Source of the DNA: Mesorhizobium sp. M1D.F.Ca.ET.043.01.1.1 | GTDB lineage: Bacteria > Pseudomonadota > Alphaproteobacteria > Rhizobiales > Rhizobiaceae | Assembly: GCF_003952385.1 (NCBI RefSeq) | Contig: NZ_CP034444.1 | Location: 2,294,001-2,358,000, forward strand | Direction: 5' to 3' | Length of the DNA: 64,000 nucleotides | Shown here: positions 17,419-25,800 of the stretch, one piece after another | Layout of the letters: every line of letters begins with the position of its first letter | Position numbering within the stretch: position 1 is the first letter of the stretch | Program-made: the position numbers and the translations under genes | Notes under the pieces: generated by a model | Database searches by the model: none | Told to the model about the DNA's origin: nothing | Seen by the model: the letters and a program-made list of their open reading frames with translations, nothing else

Positions 17419-18609
17419 TTAGCTTTGATCCGCCGCCGTTAGCAGCCGCTGTGAAAGCACAGCGTCCATGCTTTCCCACTCCTCAACTCCGGCGATGGGG
17501 CGACCGGGTTCAACCGTATATTTCAAAGCCGTCTTTCGGTGCATCCGGGTGAACCGGTCCAGCGCATAGACACAGGACGCGTACAGCTCTCGGATTTGAG
17601 TGCATTTCCCCTCTATCACGGGCGAGACGGTTGCTATTTTAGGAAAGGCCGCTTTCCCCTTAAGCCAGTCTGGCTGGGCCCCCGTGCTCCTCTTATCTGA
17701 AGACAACCAGCCAAAGACCGCACCAATACATCCTCGCGGGTAGTATTCCGACAGGCGATAAACATCCCTATAGAATTTCGGTTTTTGGCGGAAAATTTCT
17801 TCACCGATTAGTAGCACAGAAACCGCGACAACGCGCGCCGAGAATCGGCCACTTGGAGCCAGCCTATTCTTATAAGGGTTTTTTCCGTAGAACTCACGAA
17901 ATTCGCCAAATAGATCGGGCGACATATGATTATGAAAGCGGGTCAGAATGTAATTCGCCGACTCCAGGCGCTCTAGGCACAGTGTAAGACACCGGCGCGC
18001 ATCCGCCCCGACCTCGTCACGCAACTCAAGCAGGGTGTCCACTGCGAACTGCAAATCTCTCTCAATGAGTTGATGACCCAGGCAAAAATCTCGCTCCTCG
18101 ACCCCAGCTGAGTCGAGGCAGTATACGCGCGGATCGCTCTCCACCGGATTGGTAAGGATCATATCTTCATAGGAAAGAACATTTATGCTAGGCTCCCGCT
18201 CGCAACTTAAGGCTGCAATGCGCTTCAGCGGCTCTCCCACCGTTAACTCCGCATCGTGATGGTTAAGTCCCGCAAATGCAGACATCTGATAAGCAATATT
18301 GAGGAGATATTGGATGTCTGTCTTGGCTACCCCAAACTCCGACTGTTTCAGATTCAGCAAGTGCGCCTCATAGTTCCCTGCCGCTAGCATGGCGTTGATG
18401 CTATGCCCAAGCGCCTTGACAGCTTCAGCCCGCTGTTCACTATTTTTGATCTCCGCGATACGGTGCGGGAGTTGGTCGGCGACAAAATCGCTAATAATCC
18501 CAAGCGGGCGTATTCGCAGGCGGCGATCGATGCGGTCCGCTAGGTGAGAAAATATCCCCCGCACCGCCCGCTGATCTGGCGAGGCCGCGGAATAACTTGG
18601 CACGTTCAT
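17419..18609 (-). CDS. Possible PrnB/tryptophan-dioxygenase-superfamily protein (DUF1864-like)
   Basis: This is an intact 396-residue, mostly helical protein without signal peptide or membrane segment. The motifs FHNHMSPDLFGEFREFYGKN and NRLAPSGRFSARVV, and a C-terminal FTRMHRKTALKYT, recall the heme-binding helical fold of monodechloroaminopyrrolnitrin synthase PrnB and related tryptophan-dioxygenase-like enzymes. I am not certain of this. GC content and codon use look lower than in neighbouring genes, suggesting a separate origin. The ATG at 18609 is preceded by AGGAGCCC-like sequence about 10 bases upstream. No recognisable partner biosynthetic gene lies nearby. Confidence 0.4.
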   Translation of the reverse strand: MNVPSYSAASPDQRAVRGIFSHLADRIDRRLRIRPLGIISDFVADQLPHRIAEIKNSEQRAEAVKALGHSINAMLAAGNYEAHLLNLKQSEFGVAKTDIQYLLNIAYQMSAFAGLNHHDAELTVGEPLKRIAALSCEREPSINVLSYEDMILTNPVESDPRVYCLDSAGVEERDFCLGHQLIERDLQFAVDTLLELRDEVGADARRCLTLCLERLESANYILTRFHNHMSPDLFGEFREFYGKNPYKNRLAPSGRFSARVVAVSVLLIGEEIFRQKPKFYRDVYRLSEYYPRGCIGAVFGWLSSDKRSTGAQPDWLKGKAAFPKIATVSPVIEGKCTQIRELYASCVYALDRFTRMHRKTALKYTVEPGRPIAGVEEWESMDAVLSQRLLTAADQS

Positions 18610-18856
18610 TTCTTCAGGGCTCCTTTGATTTTTCCTGGGAAGTCAAGGCGCGACGGAGTTGCACTCGCGCTACATCGCTGTCAGCTTGAAAGTTTCATTT
18701 GAACTCTGGCGTAAGGACCGCGAGACCGCCGTGGTCGTGCGGGTCCTTTACGGTGTCCTTGCAACCGGCATGCCAACACAGGTTTTTCGCGGACCTTGCT
18801 TGAAAGACGGGTAAACATGGCAGGAAATGGCCCCACCGACGGGGATACTCGCGGCC

Positions 18857-19452
18857 TCAGCGTCGGTTTTCGAACAAGCGCGTTTTTGACCGCACTGGCT
18901 GAACTGTAAAACAGTCGTTGAATAAGTGGGAATGGACCGGCTCGGTGGAAACCGTCGCCGCGGGCAGCATGCCGGCCGCCTGGCCGGCGAAGTCCGCGCC
19001 CAGGCGGATGGCCTTGGCCACGTCGCCGCCGTCTCGGATACCGCCCGACGCGATCAACTTCACCGTTGGCAGCGCCGACGTGGTGCCGCCGGCGCCCGCG
19101 GCATCGATCAACGCCACGCCCGCCTCGACGCGGGCAGAGGCCACCGAGGCGGACAGGCCCGACCCCACTTCCTTGGCTACGATCGGCACATGGGTGAAGA
19201 AGAAGCGTAGCGCCGACACGATGCTGTTCATCGTCGGCACGGGAACATCGTCGTCCTGCTGCTCGATCTGGAACCGGCGCATGTCGTCGGTGGTCGCTGT
19301 AACCGGCGACCAGCCGAGGAAGGTCGCCAGGCGTCCGATGTCGCCGAGATGAGTTGCGCTGCGTCTCCTGGCTGAACCGGCGCAGCATCGTGTCGTGGAT
19401 CAGCCGCTGACGAAGTGGACTGACAGGTAGCCTCAAGAACAGGATAGGGCAT
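18857..19452 (-). pseudogene. Type 2 isopentenyl-diphosphate isomerase (FMN-dependent) remnant
   Basis: The best frame reads [36 protein letters not shown], then jumps to [34 protein letters not shown]. Both are conserved blocks of Fni/Idi-2, but the 30 or more residues between them are missing. Upstream frames to 19452 hold only scattered pieces. Idi genes of this type often sit with gibberellin operons on rhizobial symbiosis islands; here no other operon gene is visible. Confidence 0.65.
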
Positions 19453-19659
19453 GGTCAGGCTCCTTGTTGAAGAAGCCGGTGATGCTCTGCCGCTGCCGAA
19501 CCACCATCAATGAGAGCGCGACGTCGCTCGTGATCTCTACCTCACCCCAGCCCATCCCGCGTAGCGGGTTCGTTCTGCGGCCCCGAACGCGACGTCTGAG
19601 TAGTGGCTCACCAAACCGAAATGCCGCCCGCCGACTGGCCGCACGGATTTCGACCCTGC

Positions 19660-19841
19660 CGAAATGTCCCCAGTCACTCGGCGATACGGAATCCACCGAT
19701 GAGCTGGCAGACCATGTCCGCGGCGCCGACCTTCTGGTGATCGAGGCCACCTTCCTGGAACGAGATGCGGCCATGGCGCGCGACTATGGTCATCTCACGA
19801 CTGCGCAGGCTTTACCCGATGCGTACGCTGCATCGGATTAG
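19660..19841 (+). pseudogene. RNase Z-like metallo-beta-lactamase fragment
   Basis: The frame reads TESTDELADHVRGADLLVIEATFLE and then DYGHLTTAQA. This matches the C-terminal part of RNase Z-type metallo-hydrolases, in which the Glu of EATF and the His of GHLT are conserved. The N-terminal metal-binding half is absent. It is a short isolated remnant. Confidence 0.55.
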
Positions 19842-20021
19842 CTATCGCCTCGCGGATCGATCGGAGCGGACCAATGCCGGTAACAGTCCTGCGCGACTGG
19901 ATCTTCGACAGACGTCTTCGCGCGCCGTAGCCGTCGTCTATCCCCCTTTGTAGGGCACGGCCTTCCAAAACAATCAGAGAACCTGCGTACTACGAACCCG
20001 CACTGAGTAGATCGCAGAGCA

Positions 20022-20255
20022 GTGAAGCCTAACTCGCCAAGTTTTCGGCCAGTGACTACCGAGCGCCTTGAGCGCGCTCTCGATCGCATTGCCGAAATAA
20101 TTGTTGCCCGCGGCGATCGAGGCGAGGCATGGCTTCCACTTTTTGATCACTTGGAGCGGGCTCTGCTGGATCATAGAGCAAAGGAAGAGCGCCTGGCCGC
20201 GATACGTGAGCGCGTCACACGATCGAAGGATCGAACGGCAGCGCAATCTTCATGA
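20022..20255 (+). CDS. Small conserved hypothetical protein
   Basis: The 77-residue ORF reads RLERALDRIAEIIVARG, then WLPLFDHLERALLDHRAKEERLAAIRERV. This amphipathic helical pattern looks like real coding sequence and resembles small uncharacterised proteins found near rhizobial integrases. Two GTG starts are possible (20022 and 20052); the second begins the conserved part. The 3' end overlaps the convergent integrase gene by 41 bases. Function unknown. Confidence 0.5.
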   Translation: MKPNSPSFRPVTTERLERALDRIAEIIVARGDRGEAWLPLFDHLERALLDHRAKEERLAAIRERVTRSKDRTAAQSS

Positions 20256-21576
20256 GCTCTTCCTGCCACATCTTCATCTCGCCGCCTTCGCCGTATTTGG
20301 GTCGGTCGATGGCGTGACCCATCAGCATACGCCGCAGTTCCTCGTCGAGCCGGGCATTTTTCATTCGATCCTCGAATGAGTGGCGGAGCGAATAGAATGT
20401 GTGCTTGTCGCTCGGAAAGAGCTTGTGCTTCTTAAAATGCTTATTGACGGTAGCAGACAGCTGCGTCTCTCGGTCCTTGTATTGTGGGAAGCCGTTGGGA
20501 TGCTTCTTGAACACCTCCAGCGCCACGCCAACCAGTGGCACTTTCCGCACTGACGACGCTGTTTTGATCTCGCGTGGGTCCTCTGGATCCTCGCGCGGCT
20601 CGACCGAGATGTGCGGAACTTCGTGATCGAGATGAATCACGCCTTCATGAAGATTTGCCAGTTCGCTCGGCCGACAGCCTATCTCGACGAACGCCAACGC
20701 AATCCCTCGAGCTTCGGCATTGAGCTTCGCCAATGCGCCAGGCGCGAGAATCTTGTCTCTGATCCAGTCGGTAGGAAACGGCGGCCGGCTTCGCTTCGAT
20801 TTGTCACTGAAGGAGAGATCGGCGAACGGGTTCTTCTGCTCCGGAAAACCCAAGTGGCGGAAATAGTCGCTGTAGAGCGTCCGAAGATTTCCCATATTGC
20901 GGTTGCCGGTCGACGCCGAGCGATCGCCTGGCCCCTCCTCCGGCGCGATGCGGTCGAGCCAGTACTTGTGGACCTTGAGAGCGTCATCACGCGTGATCTT
21001 GCTCATAGGTTTGTCTTCGACCAAATCAATGAACACATCGACGCTCATCTGCCGCTTGGCTTTCCAGCGCTTGCGCTGGTCAGGGCTCTTGGTGCGCAAC
21101 TCGTCACGGACGATGTCGGAGAAATAAACCTTCAGTGCGTCAGATATCTTGTCGTCAGGTCGCTCGACCATGCCAGCGACGGCGTCCAACGCAGGCGACT
21201 TAGCTGGCTCGCCAATGGTGCTCTCTACGCGCTGCAAGATGGTTTCCAGCGGTTCTGCGGTAAGAATCTCGGCAAGCGGCCGATAGACAAAACCGAGAGA
21301 CTCAGCGCGCTTAATCGCCAGCTTGTAGCGCATACCTGCCGCTTGCGGATTGGCGCCAATCATTAGCGACGCCCAGAGTGCGTTGTCGGCCGCCTCATAC
21401 ATGTCGCGGACGGTTCTCGCCCTTATTCTGTCCGAAGTGTTGAGCGACTTGCGAACGAATCTGCCGCGGTGGTCCAGATCGCGAACTTCTTGGGGCACGC
21501 GCCGGCGATAGTGGAAATGCCCGCCTCTGAGTTGCAGGTAGCGATCAGGATGGTGCTCTTCGCGCCTTCGTCCCAA
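20215..21576 (-). CDS. Tyrosine recombinase/integrase of the island
   Basis: The 453-residue protein has an N-terminal beta-rich arm-binding region (YLQLRGGHFHYRRRVP), a core-binding domain, and a catalytic domain. The tetrad is visible: Arg in GCRPSELANL, Lys in KTASSVRKVPLV, His-x-x-Arg-type YSLRHSFEDR, and GHAIDRPKYG followed by the Tyr nucleophile region. A TTG start at 21576 with GGAAGG upstream fits; no ATG is available before an in-frame stop. It is transcribed away from tRNA-His, 129 bases from its CCA end, the typical layout for an element integrated at that tRNA. Confidence 0.88.
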   Translation of the reverse strand: MGRRREEHHPDRYLQLRGGHFHYRRRVPQEVRDLDHRGRFVRKSLNTSDRIRARTVRDMYEAADNALWASLMIGANPQAAGMRYKLAIKRAESLGFVYRPLAEILTAEPLETILQRVESTIGEPAKSPALDAVAGMVERPDDKISDALKVYFSDIVRDELRTKSPDQRKRWKAKRQMSVDVFIDLVEDKPMSKITRDDALKVHKYWLDRIAPEEGPGDRSASTGNRNMGNLRTLYSDYFRHLGFPEQKNPFADLSFSDKSKRSRPPFPTDWIRDKILAPGALAKLNAEARGIALAFVEIGCRPSELANLHEGVIHLDHEVPHISVEPREDPEDPREIKTASSVRKVPLVGVALEVFKKHPNGFPQYKDRETQLSATVNKHFKKHKLFPSDKHTFYSLRHSFEDRMKNARLDEELRRMLMGHAIDRPKYGEGGEMKMWQEELMKIALPFDPSIV

Positions 21577-21705
21577 CGTCTCGGCCTTCCGTTTGTATCA
21601 CAATAGGTAGCACAATTTGTGACACAAAATCGCAAACAGACGCAAGGCATTCAATTGAATTGACCAATTTATTTCGAAAAAACAGTGGCTTACGCGAGAA
21701 GGCAA

Positions 21706-21730
21706 TGGTACCGTTGGCTGGGCTCGAACC
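21706..21730 (-). other. Probable attachment site at the tRNA-His 3' end
   Basis: The integrase gene lies directly next to the 3' end of the tRNA, where tyrosine integrases of this kind recombine. The matching copy at the other island end was not found in bases 1-21700, so it is expected to the left of the window. The extent of the core site is a guess. Confidence 0.45.
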
Positions 21731-21782
21731 AGCGACCCCCAGATCCACAATCTGGTGCTCTAACCAACTGAGCTACAACGGC
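21706..21782 (-). tRNA. tRNA-His (GTG)
   Basis: The 77-base minus-strand gene folds as a cloverleaf. The acceptor GCCGTTG pairs with CAACGGT (with a G-T end pair), the D-arm carries AGCTCAGTTGGTTAGAGC, the anticodon GTG is at 21748-21746, the T-arm is CTGGTTCGAGCCCAG, and CCA is encoded. The discriminator is A73 and the base before G1 is T, so there is no encoded G-1, as known for many alphaproteobacteria. Confidence 0.95.
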
Positions 21783-21924
21783 ACGTCCGCCTGAGCGCAA
21801 TCCGAGGAGAAATTGTTCTCCGCGTCGGCATCTCGGCGATGCGTCCCTTACGGGCTATCGGAGTCTAATTCAAGGCCTTTGATAAGGCAAAAACAGGTTC
21901 AGCGAACCGGCATTGGGAAAACGG

Positions 21925-22045
21925 ACAAAAGAAAAGGCCGGCGGGAGGAGGTGCCGGCCTTTTCCTGTTACGAGCCAGCGGGAGGAGGTGCTGGCTGGTC
22001 ACCCCGGAGAGCAAAGGGAGGAGGTTTCGCGCTCCGGGTATTCGC
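21925..22045 (-). ncRNA. Three-hairpin small RNA with CCUCCUCCC loops (cuckoo/alpha-r14-like)
   Basis: On the minus strand there are three consecutive hairpins: 22038-22003, 21996-21973 and 21963-21932. Each loop displays ACCTCCTCCC, a perfect anti-Shine-Dalgarno sequence. The last stem (GGCCGGC/GCCGGCC) is followed by a T-rich run and acts as terminator. This layout matches alphaproteobacterial sRNA families with CCUCCUCCC loops (cuckoo RNAs; alpha-r14-type). It lies about 70 bases downstream of the phasin gene on the same strand, so it could be processed from that transcript or have its own promoter. Expected role: Hfq-assisted translational repression by blocking ribosome-binding sites. 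Confidence 0.75.
21932..21963 (-). terminator. Rho-independent terminator of the small RNA
   Basis: The stem is 11 bp when flanking A/T pairs are counted, with a 10-base loop containing the anti-Shine-Dalgarno sequence. It is followed on the minus strand by TTTTCTTTTG. It serves as both the third target-binding hairpin and the end of the RNA. Confidence 0.75.
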
Positions 22046-22115
22046 TTGATCAATTCATCGCATATCTATTTGTCTGACGAAATGCGACGTTTTGATGCAT
22101 CGTTGAGCCCGAATA

Positions 22116-22580
22116 TCAGGCAGCCTTGATGTCCTTGAACGCCTTTTCAAAAGCGGTCTTCACCGGCTTCGAGACGTCCTCGACGGCCTTGGAGGCAACG
22201 GCCTGAAAATCCTTGGCCTGCTCGACGGCCATCTCGGCGCGCTTGCGCAGGAAAGCGGTCTGCAGCTCGACGACCTCGGAGAGCGTCTTGGCACCGACCA
22301 GGGCTTCGAGATGCGAGAAGCCGGCTTCGGTATTGGCGCGCAGCACGGCGATGGTCTTGAGCGACAGGTCGCTGGAAACGGTCTTGGCGGTCTCGTAGGT
22401 CGACTCCAGAACCTTCTGGGTCTCCTCGGCGCCGCTCTTCAGCTTGGTATAGGCCTCTTTCGACTGCTCAACGCCCTTCTCGGCGAAAGCGCGGAACTGG
22501 TCGGTGGCCTTGGAAGCGTCGAAGCTCGGGAATTCAATGTTCTCGATGGTGTCAGCGGTCTTCGTGGTGGTCTTGGACAT
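22116..22580 (-). CDS. phaP: Phasin (polyhydroxybutyrate granule protein)
   Basis: The 154-residue protein is an all-helical phasin: FRAFAEKGVEQSKEAYTKLKSGAEETQKVLE, then SLKTIAVLRANTEAGFSHLEALVGAKTLSEVVELQTAFLRKRAEMAVEQAKDF (both shown in part for orientation). Length and heptad pattern fit the phasin_2 family, which coats PHB granules and controls their size. The ATG at 22580 has GAGAGG upstream. The promoter region holds a 13-bp inverted repeat with TGCA-rich half sites, expected for the repressor PhaR. A small RNA with anti-Shine-Dalgarno loops follows immediately downstream. Confidence 0.85.
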   Translation of the reverse strand: MSKTTTKTADTIENIEFPSFDASKATDQFRAFAEKGVEQSKEAYTKLKSGAEETQKVLESTYETAKTVSSDLSLKTIAVLRANTEAGFSHLEALVGAKTLSEVVELQTAFLRKRAEMAVEQAKDFQAVASKAVEDVSKPVKTAFEKAFKDIKAA

Positions 22581-22660
22581 TTTCCAACCTCTCAGGGGGC
22601 AGCGGCTTTGACAGAAAAGCCGTCTCGTTCATGTATGATGGCAATATAAAGGCATTTTTT

Positions 22661-22690
22661 GTGCATTGCAACATCTTTGTTGCAGCGCAC
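22661..22690. promoter_or_regulatory. Inverted repeat, candidate PhaR operator
   Basis: GTGCATTGCAACA and TGTTGCAGCGCAC form a 13-bp inverted repeat (two mismatches) around TCTT, 80 bases upstream of the phasin start. PhaR proteins bind TGC-rich sites upstream of phasin genes, so this is the most likely operator. Confidence 0.55.
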
Positions 22691-22779
22691 CATAAAAATC
22701 GCCCGACCGTTAACCACGAGCCCAGAGATTTCGGCCTATGCACGGCATGGCTTGTGGACCTTCGCTCCGTACGCTTTTA

Positions 22780-22795
22780 TTAACAAAGCGTTAAC
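22780..22795 (+). promoter_or_regulatory. CtrA box (TTAA-N7-TTAAC)
   Basis: The bases TTAACAAAGCGTTAAC match the full CtrA consensus exactly. They lie 33 bases upstream of the ATG of a PdhS-like cell-cycle histidine kinase. A further GTTAACC half-site is present near 22709. Confidence 0.65.
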
Positions 22796-22827
22796 CGAAA
22801 TGCCCGCTTCGGAGGGTTCGCCAGCGC

Positions 22828-25800
22828 ATGCCGTCTGAAAACTACTCCTTCCTCGATGTCGCCGTGCTCGATGCGGTGCGCCAGCGTTTCGCCACCGGCG
22901 ACGCGCTTGCCATATTGTCGGCCGACCTCGAGCAGGTGATCTGGGCCAACGGGCCAGGCGCCGCCGTGTTCGGCTATCCGGATATCGAGGCCATCATCGG
23001 GGCCTCGGCGCGGCTGCCGCTGATCGCCAGGCGGCAGATCATGGCGACCAGCGGCTTTCCGGACATCGGCAGCGACCGCGCCGTCACCGTGAGGCTGGCG
23101 ACCGGCATGGTCAGCCGGGCCGTCGGCTTGCTGGCCAGCGCGGTGACTATGCCGGACGGCGAAAAGGCGGTCATGCTGGCGGTGCCGGCGGCGCAGACCG
23201 GCTCGCGCAGCCCAGCCGAAATCGCCGGCCGCGCCATCGGCGGCTTCACCGAGGCCGGACATTTCATCGCCTTCATCGATGCGCAGGGCCATGTCGAGGC
23301 GGCTTCGGAGGGATTTGCGGCGCTCGGCATCAAGCCGGAGACCCTGGCGGCCCTGGTCGCGGATGTGGCAAGCGCGGGAGACCGCATCGTCAAGCGGCTT
23401 GTCCCGGGCGCAAGCACCTCCTACCCGGCCGGCCTGGCGCGGTTGACCGACGCGCGCCATCTTCTGGTGGTGATCGACGAGGACCAACTCGACGGCGATC
23501 AGGCGGCAGCATCGGAAAGCGCGCCCACCCAGCCCTCGGCCGCGGCAACGGGCGAAAAGGCGGACACGGTCCCGGCGCTGGCCGCCGACAGCGCCCGGCC
23601 AACGGAAAAGACCATGGCCAAGGTCGACCATGCACCGGACACCGCCATGGCAGGCAGGCAGGCAGCCGATGCAGGCCCCGCGCAGCACGACCATTGGTAT
23701 TTCAACGCCGGCGGCGACGATGTGAAAGAGCCGGAGGCGCCGGCACAGGCCGAACCGAGTGGCGCCGCGGCCGGAACGCGGCAGGACACCACCGAAACGG
23801 CGACGACAGAGCCGACCGCGGCTCGCGACATAGACCGTTCGGCGCCGCCGCTGCGTTTCGTCTGGCGCACCGATGCCGAAGGCAAGTTCAGCGCGCTGTC
23901 GCCGGAATTCGCCGACCTCGTCGGCAAGCCGGCCGCCGATGTGATCGGCCGCCGCTTCAGGGACGTCGCCGCGACTTTCGGCCTCGACGCGTCAGGCGAG
24001 ATCGCCACGCTGCTCGAGCGGCGCGACACCTGGTCCGGGCGCTCGGTGCTTTGGCCGGTGGCAGGCATGGACCTGAAGATCCCGGTCGATCTTGCGGCGC
24101 TGCCGGTCTATGGCCGCAGCCGCGCCTTCGAAGGTTTTCGCGGCTTCGGTGTCGCGCGCAGCGCCGACGCCGTTGTCGACCCGGAAGCGCTCGGCATGGC
24201 GCTTGTGCCCAATGGCGCCGCGCCGGCCAAACCCGAACCTTCAGACGGGCAACCGGCGGCCGAGCCTACGAAGCCCGCCGATCCGTTCCTGGGTGAAGTG
24301 CCGGCGCTAACCATCGTGCCCAAGCCGGAGCGGCGCTATGCCGACAAGGTGATCCGGCTGGCCGAGCACCGGCAGCCGGCCAACGACAAGCAGCCGGGAA
24401 ATGACGCAGCTGCCAGTGACAAGCCGGCCAGTGACAAGCCGGCCAGCGACAAGCCGGCCAGCGACAAGCCGGGAAGTGAGAGGCCGGGAAATGAGAGGCC
24501 GGGAAGCGAGAGGACCCTGTCGATCCTCGAGCGCAGCGCCTTTCGCGAGATCGGCGAGCGGCTGCGCAAGGACAGCTCCGGCCCGGCCGAGCCGCAAACC
24601 AGCGACAGTGCCGGGGCAGAAAGGCGACCTGATGCGGCTTCAGCGGCCGACAAGCCTGGTCTCGCGGCCGAACAACCGAAGACCGATGAGAGGAAGGCCG
24701 ACGAACCTGATCTGACCGCGCCTCGCGCGACCTTGCATGGGCCTGCCGTGCAGGAGGATGACGAAACCTTTGAAACGGCGGAGGCTGAGACCGAAGCGGA
24801 AGATCAGAAGGACCTGGCTCGGCTCGACGGCACCGACGGCGCCTCCGAGGCGGCCATTGGCGAAGACGAAACGCCACCCGCCTCCGGTTCGCTGCTCAAC
24901 TATGCCGGGCCCGAGAAAGCCGACGAAGCAGGTCCCGACACCCGCCAAACCGCAGCGACCGAAAAGGGAGCCGAACCGAAGGCTGAACGGCCGGCGCCTG
25001 CCCCTGACGCAGGCGCCGACGACGACAGCATGACCGCCGACGATTTTCGCGACGCGCAAGACAGCGAGGACTGGGCCGGTTCCGACGCGGACGGCGCCCT
25101 GCCCCCGGCTGAACAGCCTGGCGAAGCGAAAGCGGCGCCGCCGGAACGGCCGCGCCTGGAGGTGCCGCCGCTCAAGCTTGAAGGCTTCGTGCCGTCGGCT
25201 TTCTCCATGGGAGAGGAAGGCAGGGCTCCCGATACGTCCATTCTCGCCAGGCTGCCTGTGCCGTTGCTCATCCATTCCGGCGACGTGCTGCATTACGCCA
25301 ATGAGGCGTTCCTCGAGCTCACTGGCTACGACGCGCTGGAAGACCTCACCAATGCCGGCGGGCTCGGCGCCTTGTTCGCCGACCACTACTCCGACGACGG
25401 CGAGGCCGACGAAAGCGACCGTTCCTTGAAGCTCCAGACCCGCCAGGGCCTGGAATTCCCGATCGATGCGCTCCTGCGTTCCGTGCCGTGGCGCGGCGGC
25501 AAGGCGCTGATGCTAGTGGTGCGCCGTTCCGGCGAGGACGAAGCGCCGGCGGCGCATCTCAGCGCGGCCAATGACGAGCCGAGCCAGCAGCCGGATGTTT
25601 CGGAGCTGAAGTCGCGCATCGCCGAAATGCGCACCATCATCGACACCGCCACCGACGGCGTGGTGCTGATCGGCCGCGACGGCAATATCCGCTCGATCAG
25701 CCGCCCGGCGGAGGCGCTGTTCGGCTTCGACAGCGATGAAGTCGCCGGCAAGCCCTTCGCCTCGCTGTTCGCCATCGAGAGCCAGCGCGCGGCGCGCGAC

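Noticed and set aside
18680..18715. GTCAGCTTGAAAGTTTC, at first sight like the first half of a tts box
   Set aside because: The second conserved half is missing and the orientation points to a stretch without an intact gene.
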